Part shown: positions 55,273 to 64,000 of the stretch, piece after piece
Position numbering within the stretch: the first letter of the stretch is position 1
How the letters are laid out: every line of letters begins with the position of its first letter
NCBI RefSeq assembly: GCF_046299575.1
Contig: NZ_JBKBHX010000001.1
Coordinates: 372,001-436,000, forward strand
Direction: 5' to 3'
Origin: Thermaurantimonas sp046299575
GTDB lineage: Bacteria; Bacteroidota; Bacteroidia; Flavobacteriales; Schleiferiaceae
Length of the DNA: 64,000 nucleotides
Notes under the pieces: model-generated
Seen by the model: only the letters and a program-made list of their open reading frames with translations
What the model was told of the DNA's origin: nothing
Databases searched by the model: none
Position numbers and translations under genes: made by a program

Positions 55273-55749
55273 ATGGCTGATAATAAAGACATTACTGTAA
55301 GGATGGCCAATGAGGGCGACTTAGCAGATATATATGAGCTAATCGCGGAACTGGCTGAATACGAACGTGCTGCTGATGAAGTTATCAATACTCCCCATCA
55401 GCTACAAAAAGATTGGCAAGACGGCTGCTTTAAAGCCTGGGTGGCTCAGCTAAATGGCCAGACCATTGGAATGGCGCTTTGCTATGACCGCTACAGCACC
55501 TGGAAAGGGCGCTGTCTATATTTAGAAGACATCGTAGTAAAACAATCACATCGCCGTATTGGAGCCGGCAGTGCCCTAATGAAAGCCCTTGTAGATTATG
55601 CAAAGAAACATCAGTACTACAGCATCAACTGGCAAGTTCTTACCTGGAACGAGCCTGCGTTGAACTTCTATCAAAAGTGGAATGCAGAAATCGACAAAGA
55701 ATGGTGGAACGGTAAATTAATCGTGAATCAAAATCAAACAGATCAATGA
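55273..55749 (+). CDS. GNAT family N-acetyltransferase (SSAT-like)
   Basis: A 158-residue protein. ITVRMANEGDLADIYELIAE is the N-terminal GNAT strand-helix, and LEDIVVKQSHRRIGAGSALM contains the acetyl-CoA-binding RxxGxG/A loop. YLEDIVV and the C-terminal NEPALNFYQKW resemble spermidine/diamine acetyltransferases. ATG at 55273 avoids overlap with lysA; a start at 55246 is possible. It sits between lysA and lysC with a four-base overlap to lysC, so a diamine or amino acid acceptor is conceivable but unproven. Confidence 0.75.
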   Translation: MADNKDITVRMANEGDLADIYELIAELAEYERAADEVINTPHQLQKDWQDGCFKAWVAQLNGQTIGMALCYDRYSTWKGRCLYLEDIVVKQSHRRIGAGSALMKALVDYAKKHQYYSINWQVLTWNEPALNFYQKWNAEIDKEWWNGKLIVNQNQTDQ

Positions 55750-57005
55750 AAGTTTTCAAATTTGGAGGAGCATCGGTAAAAGACGCTCAAGGCGTAAAAA
55801 ACATAGCTCGCATTATACAGCTATTTGAAAACGATGGGTTAATCATTGTGGTATCAGCAATGGGAAAAACCACCAACGCCTTAGAGGAAGTAGTTAGATC
55901 CCATTACTACGGTCAAGGCGATTGGCAAACAAAGCTCGATGAAATCAGGGCTTATCATCTGTCCATTATGCACGATCTTTTTCCAAATCCTCAACACATC
56001 GTTTACGAAGAGGTAGAGCATACTTTCTACCAACTGCGCCTTATCTGTCAGACAAAGCCTGAATCCGATTACAACCTTGTTTACGACAGAATCGTAAGTT
56101 ATGGTGAGATTATCAGCACGCGTATCGTAAGTGCATATTTAAGCGATGTAGGGGTAGAAAACACATGGCTCGATGCCCGTAAGCTCATTAAAACCGATCA
56201 AAACTACCGATTTGCTCGAGTAAACTGGAATTTCACTGAAATTTTACTTCGCCAGGCCATCCGCAACCCTGAGGGCAGATATGTGATTCAAGGGTTTATT
56301 GGCAGCGACGACAACTATCACGCCACCACACTCGGTCGCGAGGGCAGCGACTACACTGCAGCCATAGTAGCCTACTGCCTCGATGCTGAAAGCGTAACCA
56401 TTTGGAAAGACGTTCCCGGCGTGCTCAATGGCGACCCTAAAGTTTTTGATAACACCGTGCTGCTAAACAAGATTAGCTTCTCTGAGGCTATAGAATTAGC
56501 CTACTACGGTGCCTCGGTCATTCACCCTAAAACCATTCAGCCCCTAAAGCAAAAGGGAATTTCTTTAATGGTAAAGTCTTTTGTCGATCCACAATCGCAA
56601 GGTACCGTGATAGAAAATGGCAGCCCGCTTGTTCCGATGGTGCCTTGTTATATCCGAAAGGCAAATCAGGCGCTGCTAAATGTACGTACTACTGACTTAG
56701 CCTTCATTGTTGAAGAGCATTTAAGTCAAATCTACGCAATGTTTCACCGATATGGCATTAGAGTAAATTTGGCTCAAAACACAGCCACGAGCTCAACCTT
56801 TATAATTAATCACGACCCTGTAAACGTACCCTTACTGCTCGACTCCCTCAGAAAATCCTTTGAGATCGATTATTCAGAAGGTCTTGTTCTCTACACAATA
56901 AGGCATTACTCTGATTCGGATATCAAAAATTTTCTCAAGAATAAGGAACCTCTTCTTCAGCAAACTACACCCATGGTCTATCAGCTGGCAGTGCGAGATG
57001 TGTAA
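55746..57005 (+). CDS. lysC: Aspartate kinase (monofunctional)
   Basis: A 419-residue enzyme starting KVFKFGGASVKDAQGVKN, the kinase signature. LGREGSDYTAAIVA and WKDVPGVLNGDPKVF complete the active site, and an ACT-type regulatory tail follows (about residues 310-419; VRTTDLAFIVEEHLSQIYAM). It phosphorylates aspartate at the head of the lysine/threonine/methionine pathway. No homoserine dehydrogenase domain is attached. Feedback by lysine is likely from context, not shown. Confidence 0.94.
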   Translation: MKVFKFGGASVKDAQGVKNIARIIQLFENDGLIIVVSAMGKTTNALEEVVRSHYYGQGDWQTKLDEIRAYHLSIMHDLFPNPQHIVYEEVEHTFYQLRLICQTKPESDYNLVYDRIVSYGEIISTRIVSAYLSDVGVENTWLDARKLIKTDQNYRFARVNWNFTEILLRQAIRNPEGRYVIQGFIGSDDNYHATTLGREGSDYTAAIVAYCLDAESVTIWKDVPGVLNGDPKVFDNTVLLNKISFSEAIELAYYGASVIHPKTIQPLKQKGISLMVKSFVDPQSQGTVIENGSPLVPMVPCYIRKANQALLNVRTTDLAFIVEEHLSQIYAMFHRYGIRVNLAQNTATSSTFIINHDPVNVPLLLDSLRKSFEIDYSEGLVLYTIRHYSDSDIKNFLKNKEPLLQQTTPMVYQLAVRDV

Positions 57006-57006
57006 A

Positions 57007-57513
57007 TCATTTCACCATCTTGCGCAGCTCGCTAGCGAAGCGGTAAATAAGTAAAACCAATGGAAAAAGTAAAACTACCAGAACAATCGGCAGCATGAAT
57101 TTCGAAAGTATAAAATTGTCCTGAAGGGGATTGTAAATGGTTTGATACGTAATCAGAAAACCCGACAGGTTAATGATAAATTTAACAAGTATTAAAAATC
57201 GAATGCTAACTCGTAGCACCTCTTCACTGTTTCTCTTTTCGTCTTTTTTTAAAAGAGAAACCAAATGCTCCGGATTTTTTTGTAATGCAGAAAGAAGAAA
57301 ATATAAAATAGCGCTAATGGAAGGCAAAAAGAATAAATTTAACTTATGACCTTCTTTTTCCAGCGATCCCGCAAAACCGAAGTTTAGGTTAATAGAAGCA
57401 GGCAATTTTGAATAAGAAAGGGCAACAATGAAGAACGACATGATCAGAAAAGCAAGAGCCAGACTTTCGAACACATATTCAAAAAGGATAGATTTGCTTT
57501 TCTTGATGATCAT
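57007..57513 (-). CDS. DUF1648-type membrane protein
   Basis: A 168-residue protein with four membrane segments. SKLPASINLNFGFAGSLEKE right after the first helix matches the DUF1648 motif (LPxxIPxHFNxxGxxD) seen in SdpI-like and other small membrane proteins. Function unknown. It is convergent to lysC with a one-base gap. Confidence 0.7.
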   Translation of the reverse strand: MIIKKSKSILFEYVFESLALAFLIMSFFIVALSYSKLPASINLNFGFAGSLEKEGHKLNLFFLPSISAILYFLLSALQKNPEHLVSLLKKDEKRNSEEVLRVSIRFLILVKFIINLSGFLITYQTIYNPLQDNFILSKFMLPIVLVVLLFPLVLLIYRFASELRKMVK

Positions 57514-57653
57514 GTTATTTATTTTTATGCTACAAAATAAATTCTTTAAAAAGATTTCTGCAACTTTCGCAAAATTTTTTATTTGTTAAGCATGAAAAAT
57601 AATGATCAGTAACACGAAATAATATAATGACTTTGAAATAAAACAGGCAAAAT

Positions 57654-58751
57654 ATGGAAACTTTAGAAAATATAGCAAAATACCTCGAAACTCTTGCCTC
57701 TAATCACCTGAGTGAAGAATACGATAATACAGGCCTTTTAATAGGTGATCCCTCTCAGGAGGTAAAAAATGCATTGATAGCTTTTGAAATTACTGATGAG
57801 GTAATTCAAGAGGCAATAAACAATGATTGTCAACTGATTATTACACACCATCCACTCATCTTCAAGCCATTAAAAAAGATAAGCAGACAAGTAGCTGATC
57901 AGCGATTGGTGGCCGACCTCATTCGCCATGGAATTTCTCACATTGCGCTGCATACCAATGCCGACAACATTGTTAACGGAGTAAATAAGCAATTGGCAAA
58001 AAAATTAGGACTACAAGATTTTAAAATTTTAAAACCAGGTAAAGATCGCCTGTACAGCGTGGTGGTTTTTATTCCTGATGATGCCTTTGAGCGCGTAGAA
58101 GCAGCCATGTTTGAAGCCGGCGCCGGAAACATCGGCAACTACTCTCATTGCGGATATTCCCTATCGGGTACGGGTAGCTTTTTGCCATTAGAAAACGCTA
58201 AGCCGGCCATAGGCGAAAAACACCGCCTCGAGCGCGTTAACGAAAGGCGTTTAGAAGTAATTGTGCCAGGCCGAAGGCTCAAACAGGTAATAACATCCAT
58301 GCTCGAAGCTCATCCGTATGAAGAAGTCGCTCATTTTATTATTCCCCTTCAAAATGTTGACCCCGAATCTGGTGCCGGAGGCATCGGACTATTGCCAGAG
58401 CCAATGGAGTATGAGGCCTTTGTATATTTTGTAAAACATGCCTTAGGGCTGAACTTCATCCGTTCGTCGAAGCAGCACCCCCCAGTTGTAAAAAAAGTGG
58501 CTTTTTGCGGAGGATCAGGTGCTTTTCTCATACCTGATGCTCGAAAGATCGGTGCAGATGTATTTATAACCGGCGATGTAAAATACCACGATTTCTTTTT
58601 AGCCGATGGCTCATTTGGCATCCTTGACGCCGGACACTATGAGACGGAATTAATGATAATCAATGAATTTGCAGAATTTTTAAAGAAAAAATTCAATACA
58701 TTCGCAGTCCGAATTTCAAATGTTAAAACAAATCCTATAATCACCCTATAA
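57654..58751 (+). CDS. Nif3-like dinuclear metal-centre protein
   Basis: A 365-residue protein of the Nif3/YqfO family with the inserted middle domain (about residues 125-235). Metal-ligand motifs are LIITHHPLIFKPLKKI and ALHTNADN in the first half, and FITGDVKYHDFF and DAGHYETE in the second. Proposed roles include GTP cyclohydrolase-like and zinc-handling activity, but the family's function is unsettled. It precedes the coiled-coil gene by six bases. Confidence 0.9.
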   Translation: METLENIAKYLETLASNHLSEEYDNTGLLIGDPSQEVKNALIAFEITDEVIQEAINNDCQLIITHHPLIFKPLKKISRQVADQRLVADLIRHGISHIALHTNADNIVNGVNKQLAKKLGLQDFKILKPGKDRLYSVVVFIPDDAFERVEAAMFEAGAGNIGNYSHCGYSLSGTGSFLPLENAKPAIGEKHRLERVNERRLEVIVPGRRLKQVITSMLEAHPYEEVAHFIIPLQNVDPESGAGGIGLLPEPMEYEAFVYFVKHALGLNFIRSSKQHPPVVKKVAFCGGSGAFLIPDARKIGADVFITGDVKYHDFFLADGSFGILDAGHYETELMIINEFAEFLKKKFNTFAVRISNVKTNPIITL

Positions 58752-58757
58752 GACGCT

Positions 58758-59534
58758 ATGAGCCAAGAAGTTACAGTTGAAATGAAGCTTCGCGCACTGT
58801 ATGATTTACAACTGATTGATTCAAGAATTGACAAGATTAAAGCCATACGTGGAGATCTACCCCTCGAAGTACAAGACCTGGAAGATGAAATCGAAGGACT
58901 CAACACACGTGTAGAAAAGTTGAATCAAGAAATTGCAGAGCTCGAAAACGATATAAAGTCTAAAAAGATTTTCATTAAAAGCTGTCTTGACAAAATCAAC
59001 AAATACAAAGAGCAGCAAAAAAACGTGCGCAACAACCGCGAGTTCGAAGCACTATCAAAAGAAATCGAATATCAGGAACTTGACATCAAACTAGCTGAAA
59101 AGCGCATGAATGAGGCTAAAGCCCGTATCGAAAGTAAAAACACTCAAATACAAGCTGCTCAGGAAAAAATAGCTGAGCTCACTTCACACCTCGAATACAA
59201 AAAACAAGAGCTCGAGTCAATTTTAGAAGAAACATCCAAGGAAGAAGATATTCTCCTTAAAAAATCAGAAGAATTTGCTCAGATGATTGAGCCTCGTTTG
59301 CTGGCTGCTTACAAGCGCATTCGCGAGCGCATGAAAAACGGCCTTGCTGTAGTACCAGTGGAGCGTGGTGCTTCAATGGGGTCATTCTTCACTATCCCCC
59401 CCCAGCGCCAGCTCGAAATTCAGTCGCGTAAAAAAATCATCATCGATGAGCACAGCGGGCGAATTTTAGTGGATTCTGAATTAGCTCGAGAAGAAGAAGA
59501 AAAAATCAACAAATTGATTGAATCAATTCGATAA
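58758..59534 (+). CDS. CT398-type coiled-coil protein with cysteine-less zinc-ribbon domain
   Basis: A 258-residue protein: a long coiled coil (about residues 20-185) followed by a domain that clearly matches the C4 zinc ribbon of this family (FTIPPQRQLEIQSRKKIII, GRILV). All four metal cysteines are replaced: Ser206, Ser209, Asp230 and Ser233 stand where CxxC...CxxC is normal. The helix-loop region keeps its other conserved residues, so the fold probably persists without zinc. The partner Nif3-like gene lies six bases upstream, the standard neighbourhood. Function of the family is unknown. Confidence 0.85.
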   Translation: MSQEVTVEMKLRALYDLQLIDSRIDKIKAIRGDLPLEVQDLEDEIEGLNTRVEKLNQEIAELENDIKSKKIFIKSCLDKINKYKEQQKNVRNNREFEALSKEIEYQELDIKLAEKRMNEAKARIESKNTQIQAAQEKIAELTSHLEYKKQELESILEETSKEEDILLKKSEEFAQMIEPRLLAAYKRIRERMKNGLAVVPVERGASMGSFFTIPPQRQLEIQSRKKIIIDEHSGRILVDSELAREEEEKINKLIESIR

Positions 59535-59547
59535 TATCTTAAACAAA

Positions 59548-61044
59548 ATGATTTTTGAAAACAGGGATTTCGCGTTGAAATCCCTGTTTTCTTTACTGTT
59601 GTCACTACATATCAGTATTTCGAAGGCAAGTTTTGACTTTACTCCTCAAGTACTCACTGCCCAGCAACAGACGTACAATTTGTTTTTGCGAGATGCTAGG
59701 AGAATACTGGACGAAGAAGCTGTTTCTGCACCAGGTAATCGAGCGATTTATTCCGCGAGAGCTGCTCTGTTTTTCGCCGAAGCTACGGCAGCAGATGTGG
59801 ACGAAATAACACGAAAGAATATCGGTCATCTGAAAAAGCTGCTTAAAGACATCGAATCTGATCGCGAGCAATCTGTACATCATCTTCTTGCGCGAATAGA
59901 GATCTACATTTATTCCGGAATGCTGCAAGTGCGATTAGACAATCGGTTAAGAGCAGCTTCCGACTTTCTTTCAGCTTACAACCTCGCTAAAACAGCTTAC
60001 AACCAGCACCCAAAAGACGCTGTAGTTCGCTTAGTTTGGGGCAATATGATGGCCACCATTGGCAGTTTACCACCTGAGTTGCGCAGGTATCTATCCATTA
60101 TTGGCTATACAGGCGATGTGCATAAAGGCCTTCAACTTATGAAATCGGCTCATCGCACCATAGTGCAACAACGAGAATATAAACCTTACCTCACTAAAGC
60201 AAATCTCCTCTACCTGATTACAGCTAAACAACTGGTTGATAATGAGGAAGTTTTACCTCAAACCGAAGGCATTTATCTTAATGAGAACTTTTGTACAGCA
60301 GTGGTATGCGCTAAAGTACTCATGGAACAAGGCTATAACGAAGCCGCTTTAACCCTGCTCGAGACCAATAAGCCTAAACCAGGACAAGCAAAATTGCATT
60401 ATTACCATTTTCTGCTCGGCAAAGCACGACTTGCTGCCGGTAGGAACGATGCAGAGCAAAGTTTTGTCACCTATTTAAAAGACTATCGAGGAAAACATCA
60501 TATTAAGGCTACATACAAATTGTTGGCCTGGTACTATTTGCTCAAAGATGAAGCAGAAAAAGCCGATTCGCTTATGCAACTAATACCTCAGGTGGGTCAG
60601 GCAGTAATAGGCCCTGATCAGCAGGCTGAACGCGAGGCGAAAGACCCGCTCAATAAGACACTTATAAAAGCAAGAGTGCTCTTTGACGGTGGATATCTGT
60701 CGGAAGCACTCGAGGTGCTGCAGGCTGATACAGCATTAGATTGCTGTCAGACAGATGCTGAAAAAGCAGAGTACTTTTACAGATTAGGCAGGATCTATCA
60801 AAAGCAAGGCTTGATCTATCTTGCCATTGATGCCTTTGAAAAAGCTGTAGAAGCCAACTCAGCTACTAGCTTTAACAGAGCAAATGCAGCCTTACAAGCG
60901 GCACTGCTTTACGAAAAAATCGGACGACGAGACAAGGCCAAGATGAACTTTCAGAAATGCTTGGCTATGAAAAACTTTCCGTATCAAGAGGGGCTTCATC
61001 AGAAAGCCAAAGCTGGGCTTGACAGAGTGGACAGCTTAAAATGA
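59548..61044 (+). CDS. Secreted TPR protein, function unknown
   Basis: A 498-residue protein from ATG 59548, with a signal peptide (SLFSLLLSLHISISKAS) and TPR-like repeats (YFYRLGRIYQKQGLIYLAID, ALYEKIG pattern near the C-terminus). An alternative start is TTG at 59575, which gives a tighter signal peptide LKSLFSLLLSL. A strong terminator-like hairpin (59558-59590) overlaps both starts. The protein may be periplasmic or surface-exposed. No recognisable domain besides TPR. Confidence 0.7.
   Translation: MIFENRDFALKSLFSLLLSLHISISKASFDFTPQVLTAQQQTYNLFLRDARRILDEEAVSAPGNRAIYSARAALFFAEATAADVDEITRKNIGHLKKLLKDIESDREQSVHHLLARIEIYIYSGMLQVRLDNRLRAASDFLSAYNLAKTAYNQHPKDAVVRLVWGNMMATIGSLPPELRRYLSIIGYTGDVHKGLQLMKSAHRTIVQQREYKPYLTKANLLYLITAKQLVDNEEVLPQTEGIYLNENFCTAVVCAKVLMEQGYNEAALTLLETNKPKPGQAKLHYYHFLLGKARLAAGRNDAEQSFVTYLKDYRGKHHIKATYKLLAWYYLLKDEAEKADSLMQLIPQVGQAVIGPDQQAEREAKDPLNKTLIKARVLFDGGYLSEALEVLQADTALDCCQTDAEKAEYFYRLGRIYQKQGLIYLAIDAFEKAVEANSATSFNRANAALQAALLYEKIGRRDKAKMNFQKCLAMKNFPYQEGLHQKAKAGLDRVDSLK
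59558..59594 (+). terminator. Terminator-like hairpin overlapping the TPR gene start
   Basis: A 14-bp perfect stem (AAAACAGGGATTTC/GAAATCCCTGTTTT), 5-base loop GCGTT, then CTTT. It looks like the terminator of the Nif3-coiled-coil operon, but it lies inside the next coding region. Confidence 0.7.
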
Positions 61045-61461
61045 CAAACAAGTATTTTACCAATATTCACTTCTTTCAGAGTTGAGGCTATCTAATTGTT
61101 TATAAAATACTTTCCTGAGAATAAAAAAGAATTCTTTTCAATATCTAACTCACAATATCTACTCCCTTAAAGTTAAGGAAGTGAAAGCTTTGGATTATTA
61201 GAACATTAGTAAATTTTAAACCATTTGGATCTCAATAAATAGAGAGTCTGATTTAAATTTTAAATAATCAGTCAAATACTCCAGATAAAGCTTCATTTAT
61301 AGCAAAATTAAAATTATCAAGAACAATAAAACAAAAAGCGCTTCTACCAAATTGTTGAGAGGATGTCTATTTTTTAGCTACAAATCATTTAAAATGAAAA
61401 TTAAATAAAATCAAGCAATATACACGTCGGATATTTGTTGCCGAAGTGAGCAACCACAATC
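61045..61461. other. AT-rich intergenic region, no gene recognised
   Basis: About 417 bases upstream of the E1 dehydrogenase gene. Very AT-rich, with a short palindrome AAAAGAATTCTTTT near 61125. No exact promoter motif or ORF was found. Confidence 0.5.
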
Positions 61462-63510
61462 ATGAGTCTTACGAAAAAAGTTTTGCTAAATGCCTACAAA
61501 ATCATGGCCACTGCAAGAGCCATGAGCGATCTGTTTGAAGAGAAGCGCGACATTACAAGCAAATATGTACACGCTACAAGCCGTGGGCACGAGGCAGCCC
61601 AGATAGCACTCGGTATGCACTTGCTGCCAAAAGATTATTTAAGCCTCTATTATCGCGACGATAGCGTGCTGCTCACCATTGGGATGTCGCCATACGAATT
61701 AATGTTGCAATTACTCGCTAAAAAAGATGACCCCTTCTCCGGAGGGCGCACTTATTACAGCCATCCGAGCCTTAAAGATCCGGATAAACCCAAAATACCC
61801 CACCAAAGCTCGGCTACAGGTATGCAGGCCATTCCCATCACTGGCTGCGCTATGGGACTGCACTACAAAGAAGTAACGGGAATTTTGACCGATGAAGAAA
61901 GAGGTGCAATAGCCGTATGTAGCATTGGCGATGCAGCAATGACGGAAGGTGAGGTGAGTGAAGCCCTACAAATGGCTGTTTTAAAAAAGCTGCCAATCCT
62001 CTACTTTGTGCAGGACAACGGCTGGGATATCTCAGCAAACGCGGCCGAAACACGCGCACAAAATGCCTTTGAATACGCACAAGGCTTCAAAGGCCTTGAG
62101 CGCATTACTGCTGACGGTAGTAAGTTTGATGAAATTTATGCTGCCGTGGAGCACGCTGTATACATCGTGCGAAACGAACGCCGGCCCGTTTTACTGCATA
62201 CAGATGTGCCTCTACTTGGCCATCATACCTCCGGAGTTCGCCGTGAAATGTATCGAGACGACCTACACCTCCATCAGCAGAGAGATCCTCTGCCCTATTT
62301 GCGAAACTTCCTCATGGCTTCAGGAATTACTGAGCAAGAAATTGCTGACATTGACTCTAAAGCCAATAGAATTGTCAGAGAGTCCTTTGAAATGGCACTA
62401 CGGGCCGAAGAACCCAATCCAGAAGATTTGCACAAACACTATTATGCTCCTACGCCCATTACAAAAGAGGAAGGTGAACGCACACCAGCTGGTAAAGAGA
62501 GAGTAGTGATGGTTGACAGTGCACTCTATGCCGTGAGAGAACTGCTGGCAAAACATCCCGAAGCTCTGCTCTACGGACAAGACGTGGGAAGGCGACTTGG
62601 CGGTGTGTTTCGTGAGGCTGCCACATTAGCGCAGCAATTTGGTGATGAGCGCGTGTTTAATACGCCTATTCAAGAGGCATTTATCATCGGAAGCACTGTA
62701 GGCATGTCTGCCGTGGGGCTAAAGCCAATTGTAGAAGTTCAGTTTGCCGATTACATATGGCCAGGATTAAATCAGCTCTTTACTGAGCTATCGAGGTCGT
62801 ACTTTTTAAGTAACGGCAAATGGCCGGTTAGTGCGGTCATTCGAGTGCCCATTGGAGCATATGGCAGTGGTGGTCCATATCACAGCTCTTCGGTCGAGAG
62901 CGTTTTAGCCAACATCAGAGGTATTAAGGTCGTTTATCCATCTACAGGAGCTGATTTAAAGGGACTGCTGAAATCAGCTTTTTACGATCCTAACCCGGTA
63001 GTAGTACTCGAACACAAAGGCTTGTACTGGAGCAAAGTAAAAGGTACCGAAGATGCCAAAACAGTAGAACCGGACGAACACTACGTCATTCCCATCGGAC
63101 AGGGCCGAATGGTAAATACAGTAGAACCCACTATTGACGCACCTACCTGCGTAGTTGTAACTTACGGAATGGGCGTGTACTGGAGCAAAGAAGCAGCTAA
63201 AGCCTTTCCTGGTCAGGTGGAAATTTTAGATCTAAGAAGCATAGTACCAGTAGATTTTGAATTAATTCGCGAAAGGGTACAGCTCCACGGCCGTTGTTTG
63301 ATTGTAACTGAAGAGGCTGTAAACAACTCTTTTGCCCAAGCTTTGGCAGGGCGAGTTTCTGAGAAATGCTTTGAATACCTCGATGCCCCCGTGCAAGTAG
63401 TAGGCAGCATAGAAACTCCCGCTATTCCTCTAAACTCTGAACTAGAAGCCTATGTGCTGCCTAATGCAAACAAAGTAAGGGCAGCATTAGAGAAACTGCT
63501 GAAGTACTAA
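61462..63510 (+). CDS. Thiamine-dependent 2-oxo acid dehydrogenase E1, fused alpha and beta
   Basis: A 682-residue fusion. The alpha part (1-330) has HATSRGHEAAQIALGMHL and the thiamine diphosphate motif GDAAMTEGEVSEALQMAV...FVQDNGWDIS. The beta part (350-682) has MVDSALYAVRELLAKHPEAL, GQDVGRRLGGVFREA, FNTPIQEAFIIGSTVGMSA and the GPYHSSSVES loop. It decarboxylates a 2-oxo acid, probably a branched-chain type or pyruvate, and passes the acyl group to an E2. E2 and E3 genes are not here. Fused E1 is typical of Bacteroidota. The stop overlaps the next, convergent gene by four bases. Confidence 0.93.
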   Translation: MSLTKKVLLNAYKIMATARAMSDLFEEKRDITSKYVHATSRGHEAAQIALGMHLLPKDYLSLYYRDDSVLLTIGMSPYELMLQLLAKKDDPFSGGRTYYSHPSLKDPDKPKIPHQSSATGMQAIPITGCAMGLHYKEVTGILTDEERGAIAVCSIGDAAMTEGEVSEALQMAVLKKLPILYFVQDNGWDISANAAETRAQNAFEYAQGFKGLERITADGSKFDEIYAAVEHAVYIVRNERRPVLLHTDVPLLGHHTSGVRREMYRDDLHLHQQRDPLPYLRNFLMASGITEQEIADIDSKANRIVRESFEMALRAEEPNPEDLHKHYYAPTPITKEEGERTPAGKERVVMVDSALYAVRELLAKHPEALLYGQDVGRRLGGVFREAATLAQQFGDERVFNTPIQEAFIIGSTVGMSAVGLKPIVEVQFADYIWPGLNQLFTELSRSYFLSNGKWPVSAVIRVPIGAYGSGGPYHSSSVESVLANIRGIKVVYPSTGADLKGLLKSAFYDPNPVVVLEHKGLYWSKVKGTEDAKTVEPDEHYVIPIGQGRMVNTVEPTIDAPTCVVVTYGMGVYWSKEAAKAFPGQVEILDLRSIVPVDFELIRERVQLHGRCLIVTEEAVNNSFAQALAGRVSEKCFEYLDAPVQVVGSIETPAIPLNSELEAYVLPNANKVRAALEKLLKY

Positions 63511-64000
63511 TTTACGGGTGTCAATCGTCCAGTAGTGCCTGATACTCTGATCTGCTTTTCGCGGGTGGGTGCGTCATCGAAGCCCTTGCGCACTTGCTTA
63601 CCCCAGGTAACCTTGCCCTCTATAAAGTAGTCCCAGTTGCCTTTAAAAGCAGACCAAACTACAAGAAAGTGAAAGGACAATGGCTCGAGAATACCCGTAA
63701 GAATCAATCGCCTTAGGCCTTTTGCGTCCTTATATTGGAAATAAGTAGTTTCCTCTACGTATATAGTAATGATGGTGAAAACAATTGCAAAGCCTATTAC
63801 CGTACTGAGAAACAAAAACAAATAATTAGCCGGGAATAGTCCTAATATCGCCAATAGCAAAAGGGTTGTCAATCCAAAAAATTCAACCAAAGGTGCCAAC
63901 CATTCATAGAATACCCAATACGGATAAGCTATCATACCCAAAGACTTGTATTTTGGATTTAAAAAAAGCTTTCTGTGGGCGAGAATAGTTTCGATGCTTC
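63507..64000 (-). CDS. Glycosyltransferase family 2 membrane protein, C-terminal part (partial)
   Basis: The frame is open to the window edge, so only about 164 C-terminal residues are seen. ILAHRKLFLNPKYKSLGM followed by two or three membrane segments matches the end of long GT2 proteins (poly-beta-1,6-GlcNAc synthase or ceramide-glucosyltransferase-like). The catalytic domain lies beyond base 64000. The product is likely an integral inner-membrane enzyme of polysaccharide synthesis, by family knowledge. Confidence 0.75.
   Translation of the reverse strand, partial: SIETILAHRKLFLNPKYKSLGMIAYPYWVFYEWLAPLVEFFGLTTLLLLAILGLFPANYLFLFLSTVIGFAIVFTIITIYVEETTYFQYKDAKGLRRLILTGILEPLSFHFLVVWSAFKGNWDYFIEGKVTWGKQVRKGFDDAPTREKQIRVSGTTGRLTPVN

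Overview
The window is a chromosomal segment of a Bacteroidota bacterium, most likely of the Flavobacteriales type. This rests on gene content: a PorW/SprE-type lipoprotein of type IX secretion and gliding, a bactofilin, an F-type ATPase operon whose AtpB has a long extracytoplasmic N-terminus, fused cbb3 oxidase subunits CcoN/CcoO, a class II HMG-CoA reductase, fused E1 alpha/beta of a branched-chain-type 2-oxo acid dehydrogenase, MenB, a DUF4197 protein and TPR histidine kinases. Twelve start-proximal copies of the Bacteroidota -7 promoter motif TAnnTTTG agree. Base composition is moderate to AT-rich. There is no insertion sequence, prophage, CRISPR array or rRNA. Two tRNA genes (Gly-GCC, Leu-UAA) are present.

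Layout. 1-1.7 kb: end of dapD, then HMG-CoA reductase and a bidirectional terminator. 1.7-8.4 kb: a cell-surface modification block with a TylF-like methyltransferase diverging from two SGNH proteins, an MBOAT acyltransferase, a sulfotransferase and a DinB-like protein, all tightly overlapping. 8.5-13 kb: an outer-membrane protein diverging from ccoS-ccoNO-ccoQ-ccoP. 13.3-15.7 kb: a two-gene ABC exporter. 15.9-17.1 kb: a secreted-protein gene broken by a stop codon and a frameshift. 17.2-20.7 kb: tRNA-Gly, terminator, tRNA-Leu, rnpA, S41 protease, O-antigen ligase-like protein. 20.7-23 kb: porin then hemW. 23.1-25.2 kb: an AT-rich TPR sensor kinase split at a run of nine A. 25.2-28.5 kb: menB, fbp and a cystathionine beta-synthase-like gene. 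28.7-31.9 kb: aspS-DUF4197-plsC. 32.7-36 kb: a large Asp-box beta-propeller protein. 36.1-37 kb: an OmpA lipoprotein. 37.1-45.8 kb: porW-bactofilin-atpZ-membrane protein followed by atpBEFHAG (no atpD or atpC). 45.9-49.1 kb: an MBL-fold exonuclease, then alpha/beta hydrolase-engB-GH16-like gene. 49.2-53.9 kb: hemA, pgi, an OmpH-like protein, a small lipoprotein. 54-57 kb: lysA-GNAT-lysC. 57-61 kb: a DUF1648 membrane protein, a Nif3-like protein, a coiled-coil protein whose zinc ribbon has lost all its cysteines, and a TPR protein. 61.4-64 kb: fused E1 dehydrogenase and the C-terminal part of a glycosyltransferase that runs off the window.

Most of this is housekeeping. The points worth a second look are the O-acylation/sulfation/methylation block, the split sensor kinase, the two-lesion pseudogene, the cysteine-free zinc ribbon, a terminator-like hairpin over the start of the TPR gene, and the promoter set, which settles several disputed start codons. 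I found no clearly new defence or mobile system.
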